From the IMG/VR virus record IMGVR_UViG_3300011113_000640, positions 186,001 through 250,000 of that record: 64,000 nt of DNA; one strand, given 5' to 3'. This stretch comes from a virus. The first letter of the stretch is position 1; every line of letters begins with the position of its first letter. The notes under the pieces were generated by a model that saw nothing but the letters and a program-made list of their open reading frames with translations, had not been told where the DNA came from and did not search any database. A program made the position numbers and the translations under genes. Positions 43,801-50,465 of the stretch are shown in pieces.

Positions 43801-46800
43801 GATCAATGCTGCAGCTGCCGTGGAGTTTGACAAACTCACTGTGTTACCGGGAACATCTGGCACGGCCTTTGATGATCTGGGATTTGTGACTTATGCCTAC
43901 ACACAGACCATAGTAAGCCCCAACCCCACGGACTATGCCAATTTTGGCACCAGCCTCAGCGTCAACACCGGCGCGGTCAATCTCGTGGTTGGCGCCCCCA
44001 ATGGCGATGTGTATGAACCAGTTATCTTTGACAACGGCAACACATATTTTGACGATCGTAGCACCACATTCTTTGACTACACAGTGAATTCTGGGGTGGT
44101 TTACACCTATGATTTCCTGCCCAGCGCCACTACTAGTCTAGCCAACCCTGGAAAATTTGTGTTTGGACAACAGGTATATGTTGACAACATGGCCGCCCTG
44201 GATCAGTTTGGATTCTCTGTGAACTACCGAAGTGGTAGATTGACAGTGGGTTCTCCCGGTGCTGACTTTGGGGACAGCACAGCAAATTATGGTGGAGTAT
44301 ATGTGTTAGACAATGCCGACAATGACTCGGTATGGAAACCGATTTACACCCAATTGCCAGTTGTTGACGTCGATCTGTTGAATTCTGTGTATTCTTACAA
44401 CAAGTTTTTGGGTAGCACCCAGACTTATTTTGACTATATTGACCCATTGCAAGGCAAAATACTCGGGGTTGCCCGCAGAAACATAGACTATATTGGCGCA
44501 GTAGATCCTGCCAGCTACAACGCCGGTCCGGTGCACAATATTGGCACCAGTTGGGGAGCTGCGAATGTGGGAGAAATTTGGTGGGATACCAACACAGTGA
44601 GATTTATTGATGCCAATCAAGACAATCTGGTCTATGCCAGCCGACAGTGGGGACAGGTTTTTCCTGGCAGCGTGATTGACATTTATCAATGGACAGCCAG
44701 CGACACGGCCCCAGCCAACTACACTGGTCCTGGTGTGCCCTTGAGCACAGTTAGTTACACGGTAAGATCGGCCCTAAATGATCAAGGGATCATTGTCACT
44801 ACCTACTATTTCTGGGTCAAAGGCATAACGACCACTGCTGCTCAGTATGGCAAAACCTTGAGCCCAGTGGCCATAGCCTCATACATCTTGAATCCTATCA
44901 GCAGTGGCCTGCCTTACATAGCCGCTATCAATGCCAACTCGGTGGCGCTTTACAATGCGGCAGGACTTTTATCGGCCAACGACACTATCTTGCATGTGGA
45001 ATATGATCGCCAGGCCGCCGGTGGTGGCAATGACATCCATACCGAATACGAATTCATAGGTCAGGGCAAGGCCAACGACTTTTTGAATCCAAACCTGTAT
45101 CGAAAGTACCTGGACAGTTTCTGCGGTGTGACCACATCTGGAGCAGCTGTACCAGACCCATTGTTGAGCCCAGGCATGCGTTATGGTCTACAGTTCCGTC
45201 CACGCCAAAGCATGTTTGTCGATCGTTTCCAGGCTTTGGAAAATTATCTTAGCTACTGCAACAAGATCTTGGCACAGTATCCTATCACAGAAATACGCAC
45301 ATTCAATCTCTTGAACAGTCAAGAGCCCACACCAGCAGCTAACTCGGGTGCCTGGGATTATCAGGTACCCAACCTTACCATACTGAGCTATCAGAACCTC
45401 AATACAGTGCCCTTGGGTTATCTATATCTAGTGGATTCAGACAGTGGGCAAGATGGACGCTGGACCATTTATGAAGTACAGGCCACATCCACTCCGGGTC
45501 AACGCACCTTGGCTCTGGTGCGTGTGCAGAACTATGACACACCCTTGTACTGGAATTATATTGATTGGTATCTGCCCGGTTACAACAACACCATACAGCC
45601 CGTGGCCACAGTGACCAACACAGCTGGCCTACAAACCTTGAGCTTGGACACAGCACCCATAGGTAGCAGTGTCAAGATCAGCAACAATGGGCAAGGCAAG
45701 TTTGAAGTGTACCTGCGTGTGGCTGCAGATCCTGTGACCGGTTGGCAACGGGTGGGACTTGAAGATGGAACCATAGCTATCAGTGAAGTAATCTGGAATT
45801 ATCCTGCTGGTGGGTTTGGGTTTGATGCTGAAGTGTTTGACGCACAGTATTTTGATCAAGAGCCAGTGATAGAAACCCGTTATATCCTGCGGGCTATCAA
45901 CGAAGAACTGTTTACTGGTGACTTATTGATTTTCAGGAATGAAGCACTCATGCTCATGTTCCAGTTTATATACACAGAGCAAGCCAGCCCTAGCTGGTTG
46001 ATTAAGACCAGTTATATTGAAGTGGATCATGTGGTGCGAGGCCTTTATCCGTATGAACTTTACCAACCCGACAATCAGACTTTTGTAGAGGATTACCTTA
46101 CCGAAGTCAAACCCTATCATGTGCAGACTTTAAACTTCAACCTAATCTATGAAGGTCTGGACACTTATCCAGGCGGAATAGCCGACTTTGACGTGCCAGC
46201 ATATTGGTTACCAGGACCAGCCTTGCCACAATTTGTGAGCCCGGTCCTAACACCTTACACTTACAGCGACAGCGTGGTACAAAGTTTGGTCAGTGATGCC
46301 GCCACAGATGCGCAAGTTTGGTTGACCTGGCCCTACTCCAATTGGTTCAACAACTATAGTCTCAGCTTAGACAGTGTTACAGTGTATGATACCACCACTG
46401 TATATGCAGACATTCCTGTGATCACCATTGGTCGTGATTGGCAGGCCAACACTGCATATGCACTGGGTCAACAAGTGTCCTATGGAACAAATTTATACAC
46501 AGTGGCCCAGGCAGGAACCACTGGGGACTCGGCACCCACATTTACCAATGGCAACAAAGCCAACGGGTCTGCCACACTGACCTATGCAGGCCTGCGAGCT
46601 CAAGGCACGGCTATACTATTTGCCAATGGAACCATAAGTCATGTCACTGTGACACAACCCGGCAATGGGTATTTGTTGACTCCTGATATAGGTATAAATG
46701 GAGTATTTCCTAATTTTGCCGCTGGAACTTTTGATGGTGCTGTGGCCAAACTACTTGCTGTCATGGGCAACAATCTGGTGCGCGATTTCTCTACTGTGAT

Positions 46801-49648
46801 CAAATATGACCGATATCAGTATGCCAGCACTATACAAGCCTGGCAGGCCAACTTGGTTTATGCGGCCGGTGATCGTGTGAGATACAACAATCTTGTGTGG
46901 AGTAGCGACACCACCCAGTCCTCATCCACTTTTGTACTGGCTGATTGGACCTTGGTACCTGCAGATGAACTCAGTGGTGTGGATCGTACCATGGGATATT
47001 ACACACCCACTGTCAGCATGCCTGGGCTGAGCCTGCCCTTGTTGATCACTGGAGTGGAATATCCCGGAGTGCAGGTACAAGCACCCGGATTCAATCAGAA
47101 CACTGGATTTGATGTAGGTAACTTTGACATCAATCCATTCGACAACATCACTGTTGGACCTGAAGGTCGTCCAACCTATAGCTACAGCATACTGGATGCT
47201 AGATACATGAGTTCATATCTGGACACATATCTAGGCACCCGCCCCTCAGACATCAATGTAGATGGCGGCGGCTACATAGATACCTACAGCAGTTATGCTC
47301 CAGAAGAGCTGATTCCTGGCAGCGAGTTTGACACCCTGGACCTGCGTGTTTACACCACACCTGGCACAGATTGGACCGGCGGAGGACACGGATTCCCAGC
47401 TGGCAATCGTAGATATGTGTATGAAAGTGCCAATCCTACTGTGAGTTTCGCAGGCATCGTTGATTACCCATTTACTGTGCAAATATTTAATGCCACCCTG
47501 GGCATAGCAATAGAACCTGTGAGCTATGATTGGGCCAATTACGAGGTCACTCTAGGGCTTACTGAAACCGACGGCGACACAATCAACATTTATGTAACCG
47601 GTGTAGGCGGGGGTAATCAACTGTATCTCAATACCTATTTAGGCAACACCATTGGCGATACTGTAGTTGTACCATTTCCTTACGATGCCATTTATGAATT
47701 CTTGATCTACAATGGCGAACAGCGCCTTGAACCCGGAACTGATTACACCTGGGCTGAGGAAACATCAACAAGCACTCGAGTAACATTTACCTCTACTTAT
47801 GGTGCCACCGATCGAATAAATCTCTTGGCCTTGGGATATGCTCCAAACAATCAAACTACTCGCAGCTGGAGCCTGCCTGTTTTCCAAACTGAAACGTCAG
47901 ATGGCTCATTGAGCATACCAGTAACAAACAGCCTACAGGGCACCAATCCTGCCAACATGATAGTGACCAGCAATGGCGCCAGATTAAGGCCACCCGAGGA
48001 TGCGAAATACACAGCCGACGGATCAACTGTATTGTTTGCCTTGCCCGCCGATGGTGGCTATAGTCCAGGTTTGATTTCCGACAACGATGTCACAGTTTAT
48101 GTAAACAATCAATTGATAGTGCAGAATATTGATTATGTGGTGGATGCCTACGATGGCTCAACCGCCAGAACTATAACTTTTTTCACAGCTCCCAGCGCAG
48201 GAAGCCAGGTGTTGATTTCAGTGCGTACTGCAGCAGAATATTGGGTGCTTGACACAGACCTGGTATTCCAACCAGCCAATGGATACACACCTGCTCCAGG
48301 AGATATCATTGATATAGTGACCTGGAATGACACCAGTGAACAAGACATATTAACACAGGTGTTTGTGGGCCCCGGTGCCTTGCCCAACAATACCTATGAC
48401 ACGGGTCGACTCATTGAAAATCCTGACAGACTGTTGGTCACCCTAGACGGCGAGTGGTTATTTGCTGGATTGAATTATACAGTGTTGGATGGAACCAAGA
48501 TCAGTATTGCCGAACCTGTGTCTGGCAGTTCGGTCATAGCTGTGACCAATTTCACACAGAGTGTGGTTCCGGGTGCCATGGCCTTCCGCATATTCCAAGA
48601 CATGCGTGGGGTGCAGGCCACATACAGGATTACCGCTGACACTACCACGGTCACAACTGCTCCTGTGGCCATAACCGATGACGTAATTTATGTGGCTAAT
48701 GCTGCCGCACTGCCAGAACCAAATTTTGCCAACAACAACAATATCTGGGGCATGATAACCATTGGTGCTGAACGCATCATGTATCGCGATAGAGATTTGA
48801 TAGCCAACACAGTCAGTGGTCTGCTGAGAGGCACAGCAGGCACAGCTATAACCACACATCTATCTGGAGCCACAGTTTACAACATAGGTACAGGCAATTT
48901 ACTACCAGCAGAATATCAAGATTACATTGACATCAATACGTTCACTGGTGACAACACCACCACAGAATTTACCACAGACATCGTGGTCGACAATCGGCCA
49001 CTGGTGTATATTGGTGGCACGGTGTCTGTGTCTATAAACGGAACACTGCAACCTGCCAACAGTTACACTATCACACAGGTTGAGCCAGTGGCTGTTAGCT
49101 TCACCGTGCCGCCGGCGCAGGGATCCAGTGTTCTGATCACCATAACCTATCTGGATTTGACCACAGACAGCGAATTGTTTACCGCCACTGGAAGCCAGGT
49201 TATAACCACAACCATGCCTATTGGTTTGGTCGAGCAGACCTCCAGCGCTTATGTGATCGACAGCTTTGATCCTGTGATAATCACGTTTGACACACCACCA
49301 CCAGCACAGCACGTGGTTTATATCCGTAATCAACGCGGTGCTGAAAATGAATTTGATTTTAGCATAGCCAATGGCACAGCAACCACATTCAATACCAACA
49401 TAAACCTTACCATACCTGTGCGTGTTTATGTGGCAGGAATTGAACAAGATCCCAGCACGTATCAGGTCACATCATTGGATCCGGTAACAGTGCTGTTTGA
49501 CACTGCGCCGCCAAGTTCAGTAGAAATAGCTATATTTGTAAGATTAGGAGTGACCTGGTATGCACCTGGAGCTGGTACGCCCAGCAATGGAGTACCCTTG
49601 CAAGATACCAACACACCGGCAGCAAGGTTTTTACGGGGCTTGATTTAA
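34883..49648 (+). CDS. 7: Giant baseplate wedge protein, gp7-like (4,921 aa)
   Basis: One open frame of 4,921 codons. Residues 1-150 (VDFLPEIFQTPINKQFLSAT, FVGRRIGPGV, DYYTWDPFVDFDKFVNYAQY) are the conserved N terminus of the large protein after gp6 in marine T4-like phages; position and partner suggest the gp7 wedge role, though T4 gp7 is 1,032 aa. About 215-310 is a cupredoxin-like module without visible copper ligands. About 2280-3145 carries seven FG-GAP-type repeats interleaved with other beta modules. From about 2420 onward, units of about 70 residues with VYVNxxLQ...Y recur. About 3700-3800 has QPDNQTFVEDYLTEVKPYHV. It may combine wedge and host-range functions. No stop or frameshift is visible. 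Confidence 0.85.
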   Translation: MAKQVRSVDFLPEIFQTPINKQFLSATLDQLIQNPEFSQTQGFVGRRIGPGVNANDYYVIEPTKTRTDYQLEPGVVQVDPDNIQQVVDAITYPGINDGLGTQGAYTNNADRLYTSDYYTWDPFVDFDKFVNYAQYYWLPGGPLPVDVSSTEIPLTDTFTVTRANGAYTITGATGTNPEITLARGGSYEFKVAQNAQETETFSVRNADTSNWNIDFQANPTLTLTRGNTYVFNLTQTFPWSFWIKTEATLGTTNIYDPTLPNGIKAISNNGAGTGLITFTVPQTAPDTLYYANDVEFNLRGQINVIDATPGTGAGFWIQTDPGVNGRIPSTPNISSRLGTEQGVINNGEDLGTITFNVPAVTAQDFYFNMPNIGLVDVVTDLGFNDINGVYLDDFFAAYPTGIDGTTSLQNLTLVFLSQDANPTPANLYDLWRIQYLTDVNGTYFNLQYVESIDVENKFVVGFGEVTSNTSWYKTTDGWFEQIPLLTADRDVLFYQDGTDPGIFGRIRLVDAVGSPLPVNEIIGAKNYTSPNGVAFSNGMKVVFRGPVTPASYQNNEYYVEGVGTAIQLLLTDEFVTPETYTQSALVPYDTTPYDTDPFDDSLNQPLVPDYLTINRASPDLNAWTRSNRWFHIDVINASAAYNNFVPTLDNRFRARRPILEFRAGTRLYNSGTQGLPPVNLVDLVTTDALSTVNGSLGYSSDGYTLLDGSTVIFAADTDPEVRNKVYQVQFVTVDTNAEDSTIVDVPVIVLTPIATAQVDNTVVCLDGIEYQGFTYYYDGAEWVEAQLKISVNQPPLFDVYDTNGISFGNQTIYPSSNFTGSPLFSYAIGDAEPDLVLGFPLTYLSLTNIGDIVFDNNLYKDSFSYTVNSQGQSVPISTGFVRQYSDRLNYQRELGWQTGITSSLVRQQFRFVYDGAPLLLDVAVTTDNTVPAVQIFINGLFVESNNYTYTIGTNTTTINFSTTYVPSDVIEVSVLSDQISVQGFYQVPMNLSNNPLNGNSDQFTLGTIRNHYSTIGQNLVDLTGPVIGANNSRDLGNIVPYGLQILQQSSPLTLTGYFMRDRSYNIFASLAYNSGEYVSFKEQLLSAVSTFGIADYGNWSTATLLDNCIAKITSGRTNLNSFYWSDMLPTGTTFVSNSYTVNPITTNRFNLIQSYDFTTSNYQGLCVYINNVILVRGRDYVVSTEGPTLTITVTLNIGDVVVINEYTDTAGNFVPNTPTKLGLYPKYEPRYFYDTNYVNPTWVIQGHDGSITVAFGTPTEPDPRDAVLLEFETRIYSNLKNDGNPPPLVAEDVIPGYFRTTDYTAAETTTILGESFLTWVGANKLDYTQQTYQVTNEFTYNYSQAANRLDNQPLLGAWRGIYRYFYDTLTPNSTPWEMLGFSEQPIWWEDQYGPAPYTSDNLVLWGDLEAGLVNDPVAPYVIPKYRRPGLTSVIPVDDQGQLLPPFYSVMGAYNPQGFQKSWQVGDGGPVEASWWQSSNYPFAVMRLLLLTRPAQFFSLFADRDLYRYDVEFDQYLYNGRYRLRPQDIQVYGNGVSKASYINWIVDYNQQWAVNSTSALTTDLSNIDVRLCYRFASFVTGSNLRLFLEKGAPQSENDSLLIPPESYNLFVYKNQPANRLNYSAVVVEIVEGGYSVYGYSTTDPYFSIYSSRTAGTGQTISAGGYSVTVPAEYSSTVIEIPYGYTFTSRASVVDFLLSYGKYLEGQGLSFVVQENGYTLNWAQMAQEFLYYAGQGWTTGTIINLNPSATQIQALKPGAVVDSLQTYTPENLIQDQNRRELPAKNLIIYRQDNTFQLNPDPAGNQTVSYLQLQFTDLEDILILNNRTIFNDLIYDTVTAERQQRLRLAATTSTQWNGTLNAQGFILNQNNVVAWQPNEKYTKGEIVLYKNNYWQAAALVQPKEKFEYSDWYKSNFDRIQQGLLQNLATKADQLANSYNTQTANLNRDNDLLAYGLIGFQPRQYMIDLNLTDTSQVGLYQQFIKTMGSRRATQLLTQANLNPLTAQYNIYETWGILVGTYGAQANRSWFEVDLDEALLSGNPSTFQIIEPGQTTEANQAILLQNLWAESYAIPNTNILPTTYSRNLDTALPSAGYVNVNDVDITVFNLNDPTNIAANLSRIGLGTRIWVAQDNSYDWNIYQCAQVPGRLTSISDNLNGTSRATFSSQISLVRGDLIIIRYFSDLVDGVYRVLSVPNINSVVIEYAFVNTNQTTLTGTGLAFYLQTMRVAQASDVITLPYANQLIPGAQVWVDDNGSGHWTVLEKTDPFQPTQALTNPNQGVNSRFGASVAQSSNHFSMVAGAPNDESGDGAVYTYRINLFNQYVENVILFLIATGAAGYGNSVDFGDRTWAVAGASASNGGTGYVTPIYLVPGSNTFLQTQLLVAPDPDYSTISEFGAAVKLSGDERWLYVGAPATNTVYAYARVDIPQQSATYTANGTTQSFNWSNTIQIDYTKPDQMIVVVNNTVQQYGTDYTLTNNLVSFSSVPTLNNQIKFTRRTFKQLDSNTYLNVTQNSATGSGSGARFTVTNTRGDYQVSITAPGTSYAPGDQLTISYTQVDPIGSAANNLIITVVSVVSGGITGFTTAGSGVGNTAVFDLSDSLYTATNIWSFTVTVNGVLQRPYLDYTFAGTTITFVTVPPAEAVIYVDSASQGAYWQYVDQMQVAGIDANATLGASITTDGLGRQILLGAPQASADDAEGDPIANAGAVYAFDRSVYRYIVDNSTQLTYAIPGTLTGPIAVRLNSQYLTNSAQYINGEFTVSGSNVVLSSSVALTVGDFLEIETNQFQQLQKFASNTVIDESQFGASLDICSNSCSLYVGAPKDTYASEVIQSGMVQRQVNQSRIYGIISSTIANPSLTSGDTIRINLELVAVPASPNNTVAGLADAINSSGIPNVRATPTADVYYIGDGNTKIYSIGNMYSAAESYTSVVYVNDVLQTQGVNYTYNNTTQEISFVTAPALDASIQIVSGRLVLTVINAAAAVEFDKLTVLPGTSGTAFDDLGFVTYAYTQTIVSPNPTDYANFGTSLSVNTGAVNLVVGAPNGDVYEPVIFDNGNTYFDDRSTTFFDYTVNSGVVYTYDFLPSATTSLANPGKFVFGQQVYVDNMAALDQFGFSVNYRSGRLTVGSPGADFGDSTANYGGVYVLDNADNDSVWKPIYTQLPVVDVDLLNSVYSYNKFLGSTQTYFDYIDPLQGKILGVARRNIDYIGAVDPASYNAGPVHNIGTSWGAANVGEIWWDTNTVRFIDANQDNLVYASRQWGQVFPGSVIDIYQWTASDTAPANYTGPGVPLSTVSYTVRSALNDQGIIVTTYYFWVKGITTTAAQYGKTLSPVAIASYILNPISSGLPYIAAINANSVALYNAAGLLSANDTILHVEYDRQAAGGGNDIHTEYEFIGQGKANDFLNPNLYRKYLDSFCGVTTSGAAVPDPLLSPGMRYGLQFRPRQSMFVDRFQALENYLSYCNKILAQYPITEIRTFNLLNSQEPTPAANSGAWDYQVPNLTILSYQNLNTVPLGYLYLVDSDSGQDGRWTIYEVQATSTPGQRTLALVRVQNYDTPLYWNYIDWYLPGYNNTIQPVATVTNTAGLQTLSLDTAPIGSSVKISNNGQGKFEVYLRVAADPVTGWQRVGLEDGTIAISEVIWNYPAGGFGFDAEVFDAQYFDQEPVIETRYILRAINEELFTGDLLIFRNEALMLMFQFIYTEQASPSWLIKTSYIEVDHVVRGLYPYELYQPDNQTFVEDYLTEVKPYHVQTLNFNLIYEGLDTYPGGIADFDVPAYWLPGPALPQFVSPVLTPYTYSDSVVQSLVSDAATDAQVWLTWPYSNWFNNYSLSLDSVTVYDTTTVYADIPVITIGRDWQANTAYALGQQVSYGTNLYTVAQAGTTGDSAPTFTNGNKANGSATLTYAGLRAQGTAILFANGTISHVTVTQPGNGYLLTPDIGINGVFPNFAAGTFDGAVAKLLAVMGNNLVRDFSTVIKYDRYQYASTIQAWQANLVYAAGDRVRYNNLVWSSDTTQSSSTFVLADWTLVPADELSGVDRTMGYYTPTVSMPGLSLPLLITGVEYPGVQVQAPGFNQNTGFDVGNFDINPFDNITVGPEGRPTYSYSILDARYMSSYLDTYLGTRPSDINVDGGGYIDTYSSYAPEELIPGSEFDTLDLRVYTTPGTDWTGGGHGFPAGNRRYVYESANPTVSFAGIVDYPFTVQIFNATLGIAIEPVSYDWANYEVTLGLTETDGDTINIYVTGVGGGNQLYLNTYLGNTIGDTVVVPFPYDAIYEFLIYNGEQRLEPGTDYTWAEETSTSTRVTFTSTYGATDRINLLALGYAPNNQTTRSWSLPVFQTETSDGSLSIPVTNSLQGTNPANMIVTSNGARLRPPEDAKYTADGSTVLFALPADGGYSPGLISDNDVTVYVNNQLIVQNIDYVVDAYDGSTARTITFFTAPSAGSQVLISVRTAAEYWVLDTDLVFQPANGYTPAPGDIIDIVTWNDTSEQDILTQVFVGPGALPNNTYDTGRLIENPDRLLVTLDGEWLFAGLNYTVLDGTKISIAEPVSGSSVIAVTNFTQSVVPGAMAFRIFQDMRGVQATYRITADTTTVTTAPVAITDDVIYVANAAALPEPNFANNNNIWGMITIGAERIMYRDRDLIANTVSGLLRGTAGTAITTHLSGATVYNIGTGNLLPAEYQDYIDINTFTGDNTTTEFTTDIVVDNRPLVYIGGTVSVSINGTLQPANSYTITQVEPVAVSFTVPPAQGSSVLITITYLDLTTDSELFTATGSQVITTTMPIGLVEQTSSAYVIDSFDPVIITFDTPPPAQHVVYIRNQRGAENEFDFSIANGTATTFNTNINLTIPVRVYVAGIEQDPSTYQVTSLDPVTVLFDTAPPSSVEIAIFVRLGVTWYAPGAGTPSNGVPLQDTNTPAARFLRGLI
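41722..44320 (+). repeat. Seven FG-GAP-type repeats in the giant wedge protein
   Basis: Protein-level repeats begin near 41724 (FGASVAQ..VAGAPND), 41887 (YGNSVDF..VAGASAS), 42058 (FGAAVKL..YVGAPAT), 42889 (LGASITT..LLGAPQA), 43280 (FGASLDI..YVGAPKD), 43940 (FGTSLSV..VVGAPNG) and 44207 (FGFSVNY..TVGSPGA). Each is followed by a VYxY or VYxx strand. Seven copies equals the blade number of integrin-type beta-propellers. Several blades are separated by inserts of 130-270 residues. Confidence 0.7.
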
Positions 49649-49656
49649 GGTAAATA
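49649..49656 (+). promoter_or_regulatory. Late promoter box next to the start at 49661
   Basis: GGTAAATA immediately follows the giant gene stop. TAAATA (49651-49656) ends 4 nt before the ATG at 49661, with no Shine-Dalgarno sequence. Confidence 0.45.
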
Positions 49657-49660
49657 CTTC

Positions 49661-49804
49661 ATGACGCAAAATAACAAACCAACTGATCACACAACCAAAC
49701 CCAGCAACAAGCGGCCCAACGAAACTGGCACCGTTAGAGTTGAAGGATTTGTGAGAATTTTTGATCCAAAAACCCAACAAGTATTTGTGGAGAAACGAGC
49801 ATGA
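49661..49804 (+). CDS. 47-aa protein resembling the N terminus of the next gene
   Basis: A 47-residue protein: a polar Asn/Lys/Thr-rich start, then GTVRVEGFVRIFDPKTQQVF and VEKRA. That second half parallels the first 28 residues of the following protein (CRIEGFVKISDPNTGEILVD, KKNA), so it looks like a duplicated N-terminal module without the body. The stop overlaps the next start (ATGA at 49801-49804), so the two are coupled. It may be a small virion peptide or the leftover of a duplication; the intact frame and coupling argue for translation. Confidence 0.6.
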   Translation: MTQNNKPTDHTTKPSNKRPNETGTVRVEGFVRIFDPKTQQVFVEKRA

Positions 49805-50418
49805 TCCAGCCTGGACTTTGTCGCATCGAAGGCTTTGTGAAAATATCTGACCCAAACACGGGTGAAATTTTGGTTGACAAAAAGAATGCCATACATTACG
49901 AGAATATTTCAATTGCCATGGCCGAAACTCTCAGCAACAGAACCAGTGCGCAGGGCGGAGGCTGGATCTATGAAATGGCCTTTGGCAACGGCGGCAGCGC
50001 TGTGGATCCAACTGGTGTAATAACTTATCTACCACCCAACACAACTGGAGCCAATGCCAGTCTTTACAATCAAACTTATCAAAAAGTCGTGGACGACAAT
50101 TCAGCGTCCAACACAGATCCAGCCAACAACTACATGACCGTGGTTCATACTTCGGGTGCGGTTTATACCGATATCATCACCACCTGTTTGCTGGACTACG
50201 GTGAGCCCTTGGGCCAGCAGGCCTTTGACAACAGCACAAATTTCAACGGTGAGTACGTGTTTGATGAACTGGGTCTTAAAGCCTGGAACGGCAGTGCTTC
50301 AAATCTGTTGCTGATCACGCATGTGATTTTCCATCCAGTACAAAAGAGCTTGAATCGCCAGATACAGATAGATTATACCCTGCGTATACAGACACTTACA
50401 AACTTGAGTGCCGCATAA
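49801..50418 (+). CDS. Virion structural protein after gp7-like gene
   Basis: A 205-residue protein with KKNAIHYENISIAMAETLSN, then GGGWIYEMAFGNGGSAVDPT, GVITYLPPNTT and TTCLLDYGEPLGQ. Proteins with this block order are common in T4-like marine phages and prophage-like regions and are generally taken as tail or baseplate components; I cannot place it on a T4 number. No enzymatic motif is present. The N-terminal 28 residues are mirrored by the preceding 47-aa gene. The stop codon lies inside a late box that belongs to the next gene. Confidence 0.6.
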   Translation: MIQPGLCRIEGFVKISDPNTGEILVDKKNAIHYENISIAMAETLSNRTSAQGGGWIYEMAFGNGGSAVDPTGVITYLPPNTTGANASLYNQTYQKVVDDNSASNTDPANNYMTVVHTSGAVYTDIITTCLLDYGEPLGQQAFDNSTNFNGEYVFDELGLKAWNGSASNLLLITHVIFHPVQKSLNRQIQIDYTLRIQTLTNLSAA

Positions 50419-50446
50419 ATATATGCAGATAATAGAGCGATAAATA
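50414..50446 (+). promoter_or_regulatory. Two tandem late promoter boxes before the tail-fibre-like gene
   Basis: CATAAATA (50414-50421, overlapping the previous stop) and GATAAATA (50439-50446) are 25 nt apart. The ATG at 50466 follows, with GGAG (50456-50459) as ribosome site. Doubling suggests strong late expression. Confidence 0.6.
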
Positions 50447-50465
50447 TAGGATAATGGAGTAAACA

